Source: Pedobacter jeongneungensis
GTDB lineage: Bacteria > Bacteroidota > Bacteroidia > Sphingobacteriales > Sphingobacteriaceae
Assembly (NCBI RefSeq): GCF_000633455.1
Contig: NZ_AYMG01000009.1
Span: 28,384-92,383 of the forward strand
Length of the DNA stretch: 64,000 nucleotides
Reading direction: 5' to 3'
Part shown: one piece after another, positions 51,562-61,170 of the stretch
Numbering within the stretch: the first letter of the stretch is position 1
How the letters are laid out: each line of letters begins with the position of its first letter
The notes under the pieces: generated by a model
Seen by the model: the letters and a program-made list of their open reading frames with translations, nothing else
What the model was told of the DNA's origin: nothing
Databases searched by the model: none
Made by a program: the position numbers and the translations under genes

Positions 51562-53376
51562 ATGGAAGACAAACTCATTACCGAAATCAATATCGAAGGC
51601 AAAGCCATCAGGCACTTTGATTCGTTCGATCTGGAACAACGATTTAATGCCCACCATTATTTCGAGCTTCGGTTTAAACATAACCAATTGGGTTTGCCCG
51701 GATTAGTTACGCTTGATAACAGCCGCGATTTTGTAGGCAAAACACTTACAGCTTCTTTTGGTTATGAAACCGATAAATTGCAGGAATTTACAGGGCTGGT
51801 TACCAAAGTATCTCTTGACCAAAGGCATGGCTATCACGGGGTAATTGTGGTGAGTGGTTACAGCCCAACCATTTTAATTGAACGGGGAGCAGACCTGGGT
51901 TCTTACCTTGATAAAAGTTTGGAAGAAATTGTAATGCTGGCTACAAAAGATACAGCTACAAATGACCTTAAAATAGTAACCAATACTAATCGCAAAACAC
52001 CTATAAATTATCTTATCCAATATAAGGAAAGCGATTTTGAATTTTTAAACCGCTTATCGGCCGAATACCATGAGTGGTTTTTCTATGATGGAAAACAACT
52101 CAATTTTGGTAAACCTGATGAACAAAAGGAAATAGAACTGATTTATGGTCGCGATGTGCAGGATTTGCAGTATGCCATGGAAATTTCTCCGGTCAAAACT
52201 AAAAATTTCACATACCACCCCGATGAAGATGAGATTTTGCAAAGTGAAAGCAATGGCAAAACCGATGGCATACCCGATCTTGAGCATGCAGTACAAGCTG
52301 CTAACCGAACCTTTAGCAAAACACATCATCAACAGGCCCTGATCTCTATAAACAGCAATAAGGAAATTAAAACTTATACAGAAAATGAGGAAAAAGCCAA
52401 TACATCAGCGTTTTTAAAAATAAGTGCCAAAGGCGATAATGCAGCACTCAGCATTGGCTGTATTGCCGAAATCATGATGAGTATTAAACAGGAACTTGCT
52501 TTCATTACCGAAAGCCTGGGTAAATTCCTGATCACCAGTATTCATCACCATATTGATGTAGCGGGCAAGTACCATAATACTTTCGAAGGTTTAGTCGCCT
52601 CAACAGAATATCTTTTGGTAAAACATTATAAAAGGCCTGAGCCGCAAGTGCAGCTGGCTGATGTGGTGGATAATAATGATCCGCAAGGCCATGGCCGGAT
52701 TAAAGTGAAGTTTAAATGGGAATGCCTCAACAATGACGTTACCGATTGGTTAAGGATAATTACACCAGATGCAGGCAGCAGTGCACAGGTAAATACAAAC
52801 AGGGGGTTTGTATTTGTTCCCGAAATTGGCGACCAGGTTGCAATAACTTTTGAGGAAGGTAATATTGCCAGGCCCATTGTATTGGGAAGTATTTTCCATG
52901 GTTTAAATGGCGCAGGAGGTGATGATGATAATCATTTAAAAACAATTGCAACCAGAAGCGGACATACGGTAGAATTTAACGACACTTCCGGTGCTGAAAC
53001 CATTACCATTACCGATAAAAACCACAATATCATCAGATTTGACACCAGCGCATCAAGTATCGAAATCAGTGCCCCCGAAAACATCAACATCACAGCTAAA
53101 AATATTACAATCAGTGCCGAACAAAACATTTCAATAGCTGCAGGCGAACATCTTTACAACAATGCCGGAGGAAATATTGCAAGCAATGCGGGCGAAAACC
53201 ACTCGGTAATGGCCGAGAACATCAGCATGGTTGCTAACGATAACATTAATAAAACGGCTTCCAGTATAGAAAAAACTGCAGAACAGATTAATTTAAACAG
53301 TACTAAAGATAATATAGAACTACATAGCAGCAAAGAGATTGTAAACAAAAGCGGCAGTAAAGTTAAATTGTTTTGA
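51562..53376 (+). CDS. VgrG spike protein
   Basis: 604 residues. The gp27-like part (ITEINIEGKAIRHFDSFDLEQRFNAHHYFELRF, residues 1-370) precedes the gp5-like OB domain (ADVVDNNDPQGHGRIKVKFKWECLNNDVTDWLRIITPDAG...GFVFVPEIGDQVAITFEEGNIARPIVLGSIFHG) and a beta-helical tail of repeated short strands (ITITDKNHNIIRFDTSASSIEISAPENINITAKNITISAEQNISIAAG...). It should form the trimeric tip of a contractile injection system such as the Bacteroidota T6SS. No sheath, baseplate or membrane-complex genes are in the window, so this is a detached vgrG cargo cluster. Confidence 0.93.
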   Translation: MEDKLITEINIEGKAIRHFDSFDLEQRFNAHHYFELRFKHNQLGLPGLVTLDNSRDFVGKTLTASFGYETDKLQEFTGLVTKVSLDQRHGYHGVIVVSGYSPTILIERGADLGSYLDKSLEEIVMLATKDTATNDLKIVTNTNRKTPINYLIQYKESDFEFLNRLSAEYHEWFFYDGKQLNFGKPDEQKEIELIYGRDVQDLQYAMEISPVKTKNFTYHPDEDEILQSESNGKTDGIPDLEHAVQAANRTFSKTHHQQALISINSNKEIKTYTENEEKANTSAFLKISAKGDNAALSIGCIAEIMMSIKQELAFITESLGKFLITSIHHHIDVAGKYHNTFEGLVASTEYLLVKHYKRPEPQVQLADVVDNNDPQGHGRIKVKFKWECLNNDVTDWLRIITPDAGSSAQVNTNRGFVFVPEIGDQVAITFEEGNIARPIVLGSIFHGLNGAGGDDDNHLKTIATRSGHTVEFNDTSGAETITITDKNHNIIRFDTSASSIEISAPENINITAKNITISAEQNISIAAGEHLYNNAGGNIASNAGENHSVMAENISMVANDNINKTASSIEKTAEQINLNSTKDNIELHSSKEIVNKSGSKVKLF

Positions 53377-53377
53377 T

Positions 53378-54607
53378 ATGGGTACGATCAAATACATCAG
53401 CAAAACGATAACTGAAAATGCAGAAAGCACTAAATGGTCTGCAACCGATGGGAATATCGATTTTAATGCAACCAAAGAGCTGATGTTGCAGAGCGCGGAT
53501 AAAGTTAAGTATGACCGTTATGAGCCTGTTGAAAACAAAGTATGTAACTGCAAAGTGCATGCAAAGGCGAAAAATTTCAAAGAGTTAGTTGCATTAGTTA
53601 AAGACGCCGAAGATATGCTGATCCAAAATGAGCTGACAGATGTAGGCGAAAGGATTAATACACTAAGGGGTATTTATTACGGCTCGTTATGGAGCGTAGA
53701 TTATACAAATGAAAAAAGTACTTCAAGAAATCTGGCCTTTACGGTATATACGGGTTCAAATGTAAAGTACGACGCCAGAATAAAATTAAAATGCTCCATT
53801 AGTTGTAAGGGTAATCTGTTTCAGGCACTTTATATATCAGCAGAAGTGTACGATACGCCTTATAAAGCTTTAGATTTTGGACATTTAATTATCGGATTAG
53901 ACTCCAGAAGAAGCTGGGCTGCCAGACATGCAAAAATACTTACCCAGGGCGGAACAGGCCTTGAATTAAATACATGGGTTGGAGATTTGGGCGGAGGTGC
54001 CGGCTTTTTATCGAACTTAAGAGCCGGAAATTCAAAAAGAAGGGCAAAGTCGATTTTTCCGGTTTCCGGAAGCAGTTATGGTGCAATGGTGAACCTGGAA
54101 GGTGATATTGGTGCATATGTAGCCGGAATGGACGAAAAGCAGCCAGATAAAATTGTAGACTCTACAGCACATTTCACCACCATACATGAGGTTTTACAAG
54201 ATTACTTTATCAATAAATGGAATAACAGGGCTTTCTATTTTATGGCTATGCTTGGCGGCAAAATCAATAACAATGAGATTAAGTATGAAAAAGAAACTTT
54301 AGTGTTGGATTGCGCTGATAAAATAGAAGATTTTGCCAAATGGTACCTGGGAAACAGGATGCGGGATAAAAACTCAGGCGGCTTAAGCGATTTTGGGGCA
54401 GCGAGTAAGCACTTTAAACCAGTTGCCGAAGAGGTTTCATCTATTTTTATTGAAGCCTTAATTCATACTGTTAAAAAGCCATCAGATATGATCACCGCCA
54501 GGACAGATCCTAACCCTAAAGCTCCTGAAGAAACTACCATATCAAAGATTTACAGAGGCGGGCACGATTTATATGAAAAACTGAAAGAAAAGTTACCAAA
54601 ATATTAA
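53378..54607 (+). CDS. Hypothetical protein with VgrG-tail-like N-terminus (candidate cargo)
   Basis: 409 residues starting one base after the vgrG stop. The first 45 residues (IDFNATKELMLQSADKVKYDRYEP) echo the end of the VgrG tail (IELHSSKEIVNKSGSKVKLF), suggesting that it docks on or extends the spike. A Cys pair (CNCK) follows. The rest (about 60-409) is a globular domain with a Gly-rich centre (GDLGGGAGFLSNLRAG...FPVSGSSYGAMVNLEGDIGAYVAGMD) that was not recognised; no toxin motif stands out. By position it may be an effector or a tip adaptor. Confidence 0.7.
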   Translation: MGTIKYISKTITENAESTKWSATDGNIDFNATKELMLQSADKVKYDRYEPVENKVCNCKVHAKAKNFKELVALVKDAEDMLIQNELTDVGERINTLRGIYYGSLWSVDYTNEKSTSRNLAFTVYTGSNVKYDARIKLKCSISCKGNLFQALYISAEVYDTPYKALDFGHLIIGLDSRRSWAARHAKILTQGGTGLELNTWVGDLGGGAGFLSNLRAGNSKRRAKSIFPVSGSSYGAMVNLEGDIGAYVAGMDEKQPDKIVDSTAHFTTIHEVLQDYFINKWNNRAFYFMAMLGGKINNNEIKYEKETLVLDCADKIEDFAKWYLGNRMRDKNSGGLSDFGAASKHFKPVAEEVSSIFIEALIHTVKKPSDMITARTDPNPKAPEETTISKIYRGGHDLYEKLKEKLPKY

Positions 54608-54609
54608 GC

Positions 54610-54900
54610 ATGAAACTGTTTTGGAAAATCAATATTTACCTGAGTATCATCACATTTATGATATGCCTTTTCTATCTGGCTACGATAATTATTCCGTTAA
54701 ACCCGCCTATTGCTATTCTTTCTATTACCTCCATGTTTTTTTTATACGGCACATTTTTAGAAATCGTACAAATACCCATCTGTTTAATAGCCCTTATTTC
54801 TGATTACAGGCCAAAAAGGCTCTGGCTGTTCTTTTTAGTGATGATTATCTTTTTAACAGTTAAAATAACACTATATGTATACATTTTAGGCAGTATTTAA
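54610..54900 (+). CDS. Small membrane protein with three hydrophobic segments
   Basis: 96 residues, mostly membrane: INIYLSIITFMICLFYLATIII, AILSITSMFFLYGTFLEIVQIPICLIALI and LWLFFLVMIIFLTVKITLYVYILGSI. It starts 2 nt after the preceding stop, so it is read as part of the same operon. In such clusters this position often holds an immunity or accessory protein, but no family was recognised. Confidence 0.65.
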   Translation: MKLFWKINIYLSIITFMICLFYLATIIIPLNPPIAILSITSMFFLYGTFLEIVQIPICLIALISDYRPKRLWLFFLVMIIFLTVKITLYVYILGSI

Positions 54901-54922
54901 AATGATTTAACCAAAGGAGAAT

Positions 54923-55732
54923 ATGAGTAAAATTCAATATAAATCTTTAGAAAAAACGTTAAGCATGCTTTGTAAAATAGAAATTACCGAACAAACAGCG
55001 CTTAAGCATGAGGATTTTATTAGACTTTTTAATGTAGAAATTTTTCCACACAAAACTTCCTTTTGGTCTGGAAATCAACATATAGAAATTATCCGTAAAC
55101 CAATATTACCCAATGTTTTACCAAATAACAATGCCGATGCATTTGCACAGCAGGTTTCGGCAACATTGCATCAGTTAACCTTAAAACTGGGTTTAAACAG
55201 GGCACCCGTTACTATCGAAAAACAAACTGAATTATGGCAAAGGTGGCTGAATATCAGGAAAAATTTAGCTGATACTTTTACGGGCGACTGGGTAGAACCG
55301 GCCCTGACAGAAATCGACAAAAAAATGTTGCCTGGCGAAACATTGATGCATTACATTATGCAAGACCTGTTTTTGAACGAATATTTCAGAAATATTTATG
55401 ATGCCCCTTTTATAGGCAACACCTTTTATTGCAAAAGAACGGTGCATGCTTTGTGCCCCTTCCCTATCCAAATTAACGAAAAATGGTTGCTTTATACTTC
55501 TGCAACCGAACAGTTAATTACTTTTTCGGGTAAATGGGACAAAATCCATAATCAACCTGGCTTTAACAATTGGCTTAAAACCAAAACAGATGATTACCTC
55601 AGCGAAATCCGCATTGACGGGCAATACCAGCTGGATAAGCGTACGGGTTGGTGTAATGCATTAGAAAGCTGTTATACCTTAAGCACAAACAGTTATAAAA
55701 AGACGCTTAAAATTACTTTAACAACCAATTAA
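54923..55732 (+). CDS. Hypothetical protein, candidate effector adaptor or chaperone
   Basis: 269 residues, soluble, mostly helical in the first half (AFAQQVSATLHQLTLKLGLNRAPVTIEKQTELWQRWLNIRKNLADTF) and strand-rich at the end (SEIRIDGQYQLDKRTGWCNALESCYTLSTNSYKKTLKITLTTN). It is preceded by a clear AAAGGAG site, unusual in this phylum, 7 nt before the ATG. It lies 10 nt before the large DUF4280 effector, as loading chaperones often do. The family was not recognised and the role is inference. Confidence 0.65.
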   Translation: MSKIQYKSLEKTLSMLCKIEITEQTALKHEDFIRLFNVEIFPHKTSFWSGNQHIEIIRKPILPNVLPNNNADAFAQQVSATLHQLTLKLGLNRAPVTIEKQTELWQRWLNIRKNLADTFTGDWVEPALTEIDKKMLPGETLMHYIMQDLFLNEYFRNIYDAPFIGNTFYCKRTVHALCPFPIQINEKWLLYTSATEQLITFSGKWDKIHNQPGFNNWLKTKTDDYLSEIRIDGQYQLDKRTGWCNALESCYTLSTNSYKKTLKITLTTN

Positions 55733-55742
55733 ATATACCAAA

Positions 55743-58700
55743 ATGAATTGGAGCACAGACCCTGAACCAACTGATGGTAAAGATAATGCCACAGCTACTG
55801 AAGTTGCCGATATCCCAAAGGTATCAGGGCAGCCTGCCACACAAGATTCTGACAGTGCTACACCAAACGAGGAAATTACCGAGATTTTGGCATGCCATGG
55901 TGCAAAATGCACCTGCGATAAAGCTTTCGATCCTTCTCCCAAACCACTGAAAGTACTCAGTCATAATAAATACGTGATCAACGATAACGGTGAAACCAAA
56001 CTGATTGCAACCACTTTAGAGAATAAACTGCTCAACCTGAACTTTGGTCAATGCAAAGTACCAGATCCAAGCAAACCTGTGCCCTGCACGGCCAAACTGC
56101 AATGGAAAGATTATTATGAAAAAGTAGAACTTCCAAATGGCGCTTATGTGCTAACAGATAAAAGTACGGCAATATGCACAGCAAAAAACGGAAATATAAA
56201 AATTGTACAGCACGGTCAACAGGCTAATATTACTTCCCACGAACTCGAAAATGCTAATGCAGGCAACTGGGCAGCTGATGGCCCCTTGATTACAGAGGAG
56301 TTGATATATACCAGTGCTTTGGCAAAAAACGAAGACGAGGACGGTGCAACCGTAAAATCAATTAATCCTTTAACCTATGATAAACTGCAACCGCTCAATA
56401 GCCCTGTTACTTTCAGGGCTGAGTTTAACGGACAGCCAAGCGATGCAGAAAAACAGGGTGTAAACTGGGTAGTTTATGATACAAATGGTGAGCCAATGCA
56501 ATTGAGGAGCGATGCAGGCGAAACCATCACCATTACCTTCAAAAAAGCAGGAACTTACCTTATTGAGGCCTATGGCAAAACCAATGGCGATAAAAAAGTA
56601 ACCAGGGCTTACACCATAAAACAAAATGGGATTGAAACGGTAACCACGCTAGATGGAAAAACCAAAGTGAGGATACAGGTACCTGTAGAATTCAGACTTA
56701 AAAGCCTTTTTCCAGCCCTGGCCGTACCTGGCGATATCAGCACCATTACCTGGGAAGTAATCAAAACAGGTGGTCCGGGCATACCTACCCTATTAACCTC
56801 TACCGGGAACATTACACAGGTAATCTGTAATGATGAATGTTCCTATGTAGTATCAGCCTGCTTTAACGGTGCTTCAAAACAATCAGAGCAAATACATGCC
56901 ATTAAGAATGGGCTTACATCGGTTATAGCTTCTGTTGAAAGTACAAGGATAAAAGAACAGGTCACATTTAGTGTAAAAGACCGTTTTAAGATTTTGCCTG
57001 CCCTTCCCGAAGAAAATGCTGCGGTAAAATGGATATGTAAAGACAATGAAGGGAAGCTTGTTGAAGCATTTAAAACCAAAACAGGTGAAACGGTAAGCCA
57101 TCAATTCGAAGAACCCGGCGAATACACAGTACAGGCCTATTTGGTACAGCCAAGCGCAAAGGTATCGGTTAAAATAACCGTCGCCCAGCCCGAGCTTATA
57201 CTTGCACAATGGGAATACCCCGAAGGGGGCAAAAAGACAAAAACAGGCTGGGAAGAAAAAAACCACGCTTACCTTAAATTTAAAGCGGCAGAGGGCATTA
57301 CTGTTAATCTGGAATATGGTTTTATCGATCGTGATGGCAATGCCAGGGCCATGCATATTATCAATGGTTTCAAGGTACCCCAAAACCAGGTACTGGATAC
57401 CGGAAAATATGCTTTTGTACCACACGCCGCCCAATATTCAAAACTGTTAAAAGAGGGAATAGAATTTTATTTCAAGATCCATGCTGCCGATAAAAAATAT
57501 GAAATTTTAAGCGGAAATATCCCCCAGCCGCTGCAAAAACTAAAACTGGTTACGGGTGAAGAAATTGTAAACATTGAATTTTTAACCGATGGTAAAGCAG
57601 TTATACAGGCCTTATATGGCAGTAAGATGCAATGCCGCATCCGTACCCGGAACCTGAGTGCAAAAAACATCTCGGTAAAAATATACCGTAAAGAAAGCCG
57701 GCTGGGAATGGATCACCTTCGAAAAGACACACTTGTACACCATAAAGAATATCCCTTAAACCCTGACGGCATAGTTGAATTTGATTTTACCCTGGCCAAA
57801 AACTGGGAAAAAAGTTATAGTGAAAAACTGCACCGTTTTTATGCCGTGATCGAAGAAATGGAGTTTTTTGGCATCAGCAACACCTTGATGGCTTTCAAAA
57901 ATGACGTGCCTGCAAATGGTGGTAAGGTACTCGTGGGGATTGGGAGACAGGAAGGACACAATAGCAGCAGCTGCCCAAGGTGCAATAAGGATATTACTAC
58001 GGCAGAATTGAAGCAGATATTTGGAGATGCAGATAATGAGACACTCACAACAGTTGCCCATACCTACAATAAATATATGGCAGAACTTGGCATGAACACC
58101 TGCTGGGTAAAAGCACATTTCTTTGCCCAGATCAGGGTCGAATCAAGCACTAAATTACATTTAAAAAGTGGTGAGAGTATGGATTATAGTGCTGATACAC
58201 TTATAAATGGAAACCTGAATAAAAAAACAGGTGAGCGCGACAGTCCCCCGTTTTCTTATTTCACCAAACACCATGAAGACGCTTATAAATATGGGCGGAC
58301 CAAAGACCATGCGGCGAATCAAAAGATGATAGCCAATTTAGCTTATGCCGATAAAAACCGAAGTGTAAATAATAGGGTCGGAAATACCCAGGAAGGCGAT
58401 GGCTGGAATTTTAGGGGCAAAGGTCTAATCCAGCTTACCGGAAGGGAAAATTACACCAAAGCAAATGCCTATACTTTAAAATATGAAAAAACAGATATCC
58501 TTAAAAATCCTGACATCGTATCTAAGGATATTAAGATTGCTGTACTAACATCAATGGCCTTTTTTAAATGGAATGGATTGATTGCCTTATCCAACGGATT
58601 TCCGGAAAGTAAACCAATTTCTCAAGGAGTAGGTCACGAAGTTGGCAACAGTTATACACTAAAGCAAAATGCTTTTGATAATTATACCTCTAATGTATTT

Positions 58701-59351
58701 AAGGTTGTTGAATGTGACTGGAAAAATATTGATATTAAAATATTAGGTAATCGTGCCCCTTGGATGGAAATAGCATTAAGTGAAGCCAAAGCGATGAAAG
58801 GAAATTTAGAGTCAGAAGAACCCATGTACTCTAGGGCAAAGAGCTATCTTGAATATTGCAATAATAACAGTAAACCAACGAATGGAGAATATGGAGCATG
58901 GTGTGCAGCTTTCATGAATTGGTGTATTCATAAAACCAATAATCCAAAAACGAAAAAACCATATAATCATTTTAATTCCGCTAGTTCATTAGAACCTACA
59001 TACAATGAAAAGTACAAACAAATTCCAAATGCTATTTATGGTTGCTTAGTGGTTTATAAAAGTACAGATGGATCCGGTAAAGGACACACAGGATTTTTAT
59101 ATGGAAAAACAAAGGATAATCGATTTATTTTACTAGGCGGCAATCAAGGAAATTCTATCCGCTTTAGCAGTTATGGTGAATCCTTTACTTATAAAAAAAT
59201 CACAAAAAAACTTGTAGGCTTCTACATTCCAAGTGATTATGAAGTTAAAGAAGTGGATAAATTAAAAAAAATCGATACTTATATAAGCTCTGAGGAAATA
59301 AACAAAAAATTTGCTATAAAAGAAAAAGATAAAACAAATAAAACAAATTAA
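55743..59351 (+). CDS. DUF4280 (PAAR-like) effector with Ig-like, GH19-like and TIGR02594/CHAP-like domains
   Basis: 1202 residues, no signal peptide. Residues about 45-170 are a DUF4280/PAAR-like tip (ACHGAKCTCD from residue 50, then ...PVPCTAKLQWKDYY...GAYVLTDKSTAICTA). Residues about 200-490 hold Ig/PKD-like repeats (KAGTYLIEAYGK; EPGEYTVQAYL). A linker follows, then a CPRC Zn-ribbon-like turn. Residues about 770-960 are a lysozyme/GH19-like domain with the candidate catalytic Glu800 in AHFFAQIRVESS and GWNFRGKGLIQLTGRENYTKAN. Residues about 1005-1180 match TIGR02594/CHAP-like peptidases (PWMEIALSEAKAMKG, Cys1054 in AWCAAFMNW, His1115 in GKGHTGFLYG, LLGGNQGN). This looks like an antibacterial cell-wall effector delivered on the VgrG tip. 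Codon usage turns AT-rich near its end. Confidence 0.85.
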   Translation: MNWSTDPEPTDGKDNATATEVADIPKVSGQPATQDSDSATPNEEITEILACHGAKCTCDKAFDPSPKPLKVLSHNKYVINDNGETKLIATTLENKLLNLNFGQCKVPDPSKPVPCTAKLQWKDYYEKVELPNGAYVLTDKSTAICTAKNGNIKIVQHGQQANITSHELENANAGNWAADGPLITEELIYTSALAKNEDEDGATVKSINPLTYDKLQPLNSPVTFRAEFNGQPSDAEKQGVNWVVYDTNGEPMQLRSDAGETITITFKKAGTYLIEAYGKTNGDKKVTRAYTIKQNGIETVTTLDGKTKVRIQVPVEFRLKSLFPALAVPGDISTITWEVIKTGGPGIPTLLTSTGNITQVICNDECSYVVSACFNGASKQSEQIHAIKNGLTSVIASVESTRIKEQVTFSVKDRFKILPALPEENAAVKWICKDNEGKLVEAFKTKTGETVSHQFEEPGEYTVQAYLVQPSAKVSVKITVAQPELILAQWEYPEGGKKTKTGWEEKNHAYLKFKAAEGITVNLEYGFIDRDGNARAMHIINGFKVPQNQVLDTGKYAFVPHAAQYSKLLKEGIEFYFKIHAADKKYEILSGNIPQPLQKLKLVTGEEIVNIEFLTDGKAVIQALYGSKMQCRIRTRNLSAKNISVKIYRKESRLGMDHLRKDTLVHHKEYPLNPDGIVEFDFTLAKNWEKSYSEKLHRFYAVIEEMEFFGISNTLMAFKNDVPANGGKVLVGIGRQEGHNSSSCPRCNKDITTAELKQIFGDADNETLTTVAHTYNKYMAELGMNTCWVKAHFFAQIRVESSTKLHLKSGESMDYSADTLINGNLNKKTGERDSPPFSYFTKHHEDAYKYGRTKDHAANQKMIANLAYADKNRSVNNRVGNTQEGDGWNFRGKGLIQLTGRENYTKANAYTLKYEKTDILKNPDIVSKDIKIAVLTSMAFFKWNGLIALSNGFPESKPISQGVGHEVGNSYTLKQNAFDNYTSNVFKVVECDWKNIDIKILGNRAPWMEIALSEAKAMKGNLESEEPMYSRAKSYLEYCNNNSKPTNGEYGAWCAAFMNWCIHKTNNPKTKKPYNHFNSASSLEPTYNEKYKQIPNAIYGCLVVYKSTDGSGKGHTGFLYGKTKDNRFILLGGNQGNSIRFSSYGESFTYKKITKKLVGFYIPSDYEVKEVDKLKKIDTYISSEEINKKFAIKEKDKTNKTN

Positions 59352-59355
59352 TAAA

Positions 59356-60558
59356 ATGAAAAGAGTATTATTCTTCGTTATCGCCATATCCATACTAGGT
59401 GGTTGCAAAAACAAGCAAAATAATGACAACATAGTTCAAAAAAAACAAGAACAAATGCTTTCAATAAAATTAATTGAGGAAATAAAACAACATCTAAAAG
59501 ACCAAAAAAGAATACAAAGTGATGAAGATGACGGTGAATTCATCGAACATCCATATCATTTAACTTCTAGAGATTTAGAATTAGCTTCCATAGTAATGTT
59601 TGAAGGATTAAAAAACAACGGCTTTAAATCTATTACGGATGATTCGTTTTATCAAAGGATTAAAAAGGTATTTGGAATTGAAAATTTAAAAAGTCATCAT
59701 TATAAAATGAATGTAACAATGAGTTATATTACATTATTTGGGAACCAAAGAGAAGATTATAAAAAAATGGTTAAAAATGAATTTGAAGACCCATTATATT
59801 ACGACAACTATTTTTTACTAAGGAAAGAGCATCTCTTTTTTGGATTCCAACTGCTAGACGATCTAATCAAAGTTAATAAAGATAATAGTTATACAATTAA
59901 TATTGAACCTTATCATATCCACAGGAATAAATATTTATTCAATAATGATAAAGCGAGTTTAGCATGGCTTTTAAATAACGATAAAGGTTTCTTAAGTATG
60001 TTACTTCAAAGATATAGTTACGATAAAGAGTCAAAAATAGACAAAATGATGCTTGATTCTTTATATAAAGAGAACACACAAGCAAATCCTGTAAGAGGAC
60101 AATATATAGCAGATTTGTTTTTTATTAAAGACAGTTATAATAAATTACAGATCAGAAAAAATTTATTAAAATATGTGGAGGAGAATACCAGTGCTACTGA
60201 CAATCATTTTATTTATGCGTTAGGCTATTTTATATTTACACTATACGATGGAGATACAAAGGATCCTAGCTATAAAATCTTCGACGAAGACCCCTCTAAA
60301 AAATTTACTGATGTCGAAAAAGCTGAAATTGTAGCCAACATTGCCAATATCGAAAACCCTGCTATAGAAAAGTATAAATCTCCTGCATCATCTGATGTTT
60401 GGAATCTTCCTGGCTCTTCATTATACAACCTTTCGGTTTCGCATCCCGAGGTAATTAAAATAATAGAACAGCATAATTATTTCGGCCTGCCCAAAATGAA
60501 AGAGATTATTGCAAAATTACAGGAAGAGGCACCACCAACGGGTGCTGATCCGGAATAA
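59356..60558 (+). CDS. Lipoprotein coupled to the effector (immunity candidate)
   Basis: 400 residues with a lipoprotein signal peptide (MKRVLFFVIAISILGGC, Cys17). It starts 4 nt after the effector stop. The mature part is soluble and helix-rich (LIEEIKQHLKDQKRIQSDEDDGEF...HPYHLTSRDLELASIVMFEGLKNNGFKSI). No family was recognised. Because the effector attacks peptidoglycan, an envelope-located immunity protein is what one would expect in this place; that role is inference. The gene is markedly AT-rich compared with vgrG. Confidence 0.75.
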   Translation: MKRVLFFVIAISILGGCKNKQNNDNIVQKKQEQMLSIKLIEEIKQHLKDQKRIQSDEDDGEFIEHPYHLTSRDLELASIVMFEGLKNNGFKSITDDSFYQRIKKVFGIENLKSHHYKMNVTMSYITLFGNQREDYKKMVKNEFEDPLYYDNYFLLRKEHLFFGFQLLDDLIKVNKDNSYTINIEPYHIHRNKYLFNNDKASLAWLLNNDKGFLSMLLQRYSYDKESKIDKMMLDSLYKENTQANPVRGQYIADLFFIKDSYNKLQIRKNLLKYVEENTSATDNHFIYALGYFIFTLYDGDTKDPSYKIFDEDPSKKFTDVEKAEIVANIANIENPAIEKYKSPASSDVWNLPGSSLYNLSVSHPEVIKIIEQHNYFGLPKMKEIIAKLQEEAPPTGADPE

Positions 60559-60667
60559 TATCACAGAATGTGAAGTTACAGATATGTCAAAAATATTAAA
60601 CAGCATTTAGAAAACGAATTATTTTTAATTGCAAATCATCCCTCTCACTTTAAAATTTAAATTAACA

Positions 60668-61131
60668 ATGAAAAAATTAACACTCTTAAAAGGCAAAGCG
60701 ATAGCTTGCTTAATTGTAATGTGCCTAGCCTTGGTACAAGGTTGTAAAAAAGATCTGCTACAACCCAATTCAAATGTACTTGACAAATCAATATCAATTG
60801 AGGAAGCCAAACAATATTTTGAAAATAATCTCCTAAGGCTCAAAACAAGTGCAAAACTTTCTTCATCTGGACCAATAAAATCAGCGGGAAAATATATAAA
60901 AATCCTACGACAGGTGATTATTTTGAAATTACAAACCAAATAAAATATAAAAATAGTGCGGGTGAGGTCACGAGGGCAATTGTCACTTACAACGTTTATG
61001 CAGATTATGTCTGGGATGAAGATGAAAAAAAATATATGGGAGTTGTGAAGCTCGGTAAGTTTACCGAAGACATTGACATGAAAAATAAGCACACTGTTGA
61101 TTCTAGATTTAAAATAGATGCTCGGATGTAA
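60668..61131 (+). pseudogene. Frameshifted small lipoprotein
   Basis: The first frame begins MKKLTLLKGKAIACLIVMCLALVQGC (lipobox VQGC) and runs to a stop at 60943. A second frame continues to 61131 with sensible protein (PTTGDYFEITNQIKYKNSAGEV...FTEDIDMKNKHTVDSRFKIDARM). The frames join if one A is added to the A5 run at 60898-60902, giving a protein of about 154 residues (SAGKYIKNPTTGDY). It is either a real frameshift, a slippage-controlled gene, or a sequencing error. Function unknown. Confidence 0.6.
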
Positions 61132-61170
61132 TTCATAAATTAGTATAACATTTACAGTTGGTTTTTTATC

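Noticed and set aside
56883..57434. 183-codon reverse ORF opposite the effector gene
   Set aside because: Aromatic/Cys-rich shadow of the Ig-like repeat coding sequence, without a start context or family features.
51562..59351. Complete type VI secretion or phage-tail gene cluster
   Set aside because: Only VgrG and a PAAR-like effector are present; no sheath, tube, baseplate, ATPase or membrane-complex genes were found in the window.
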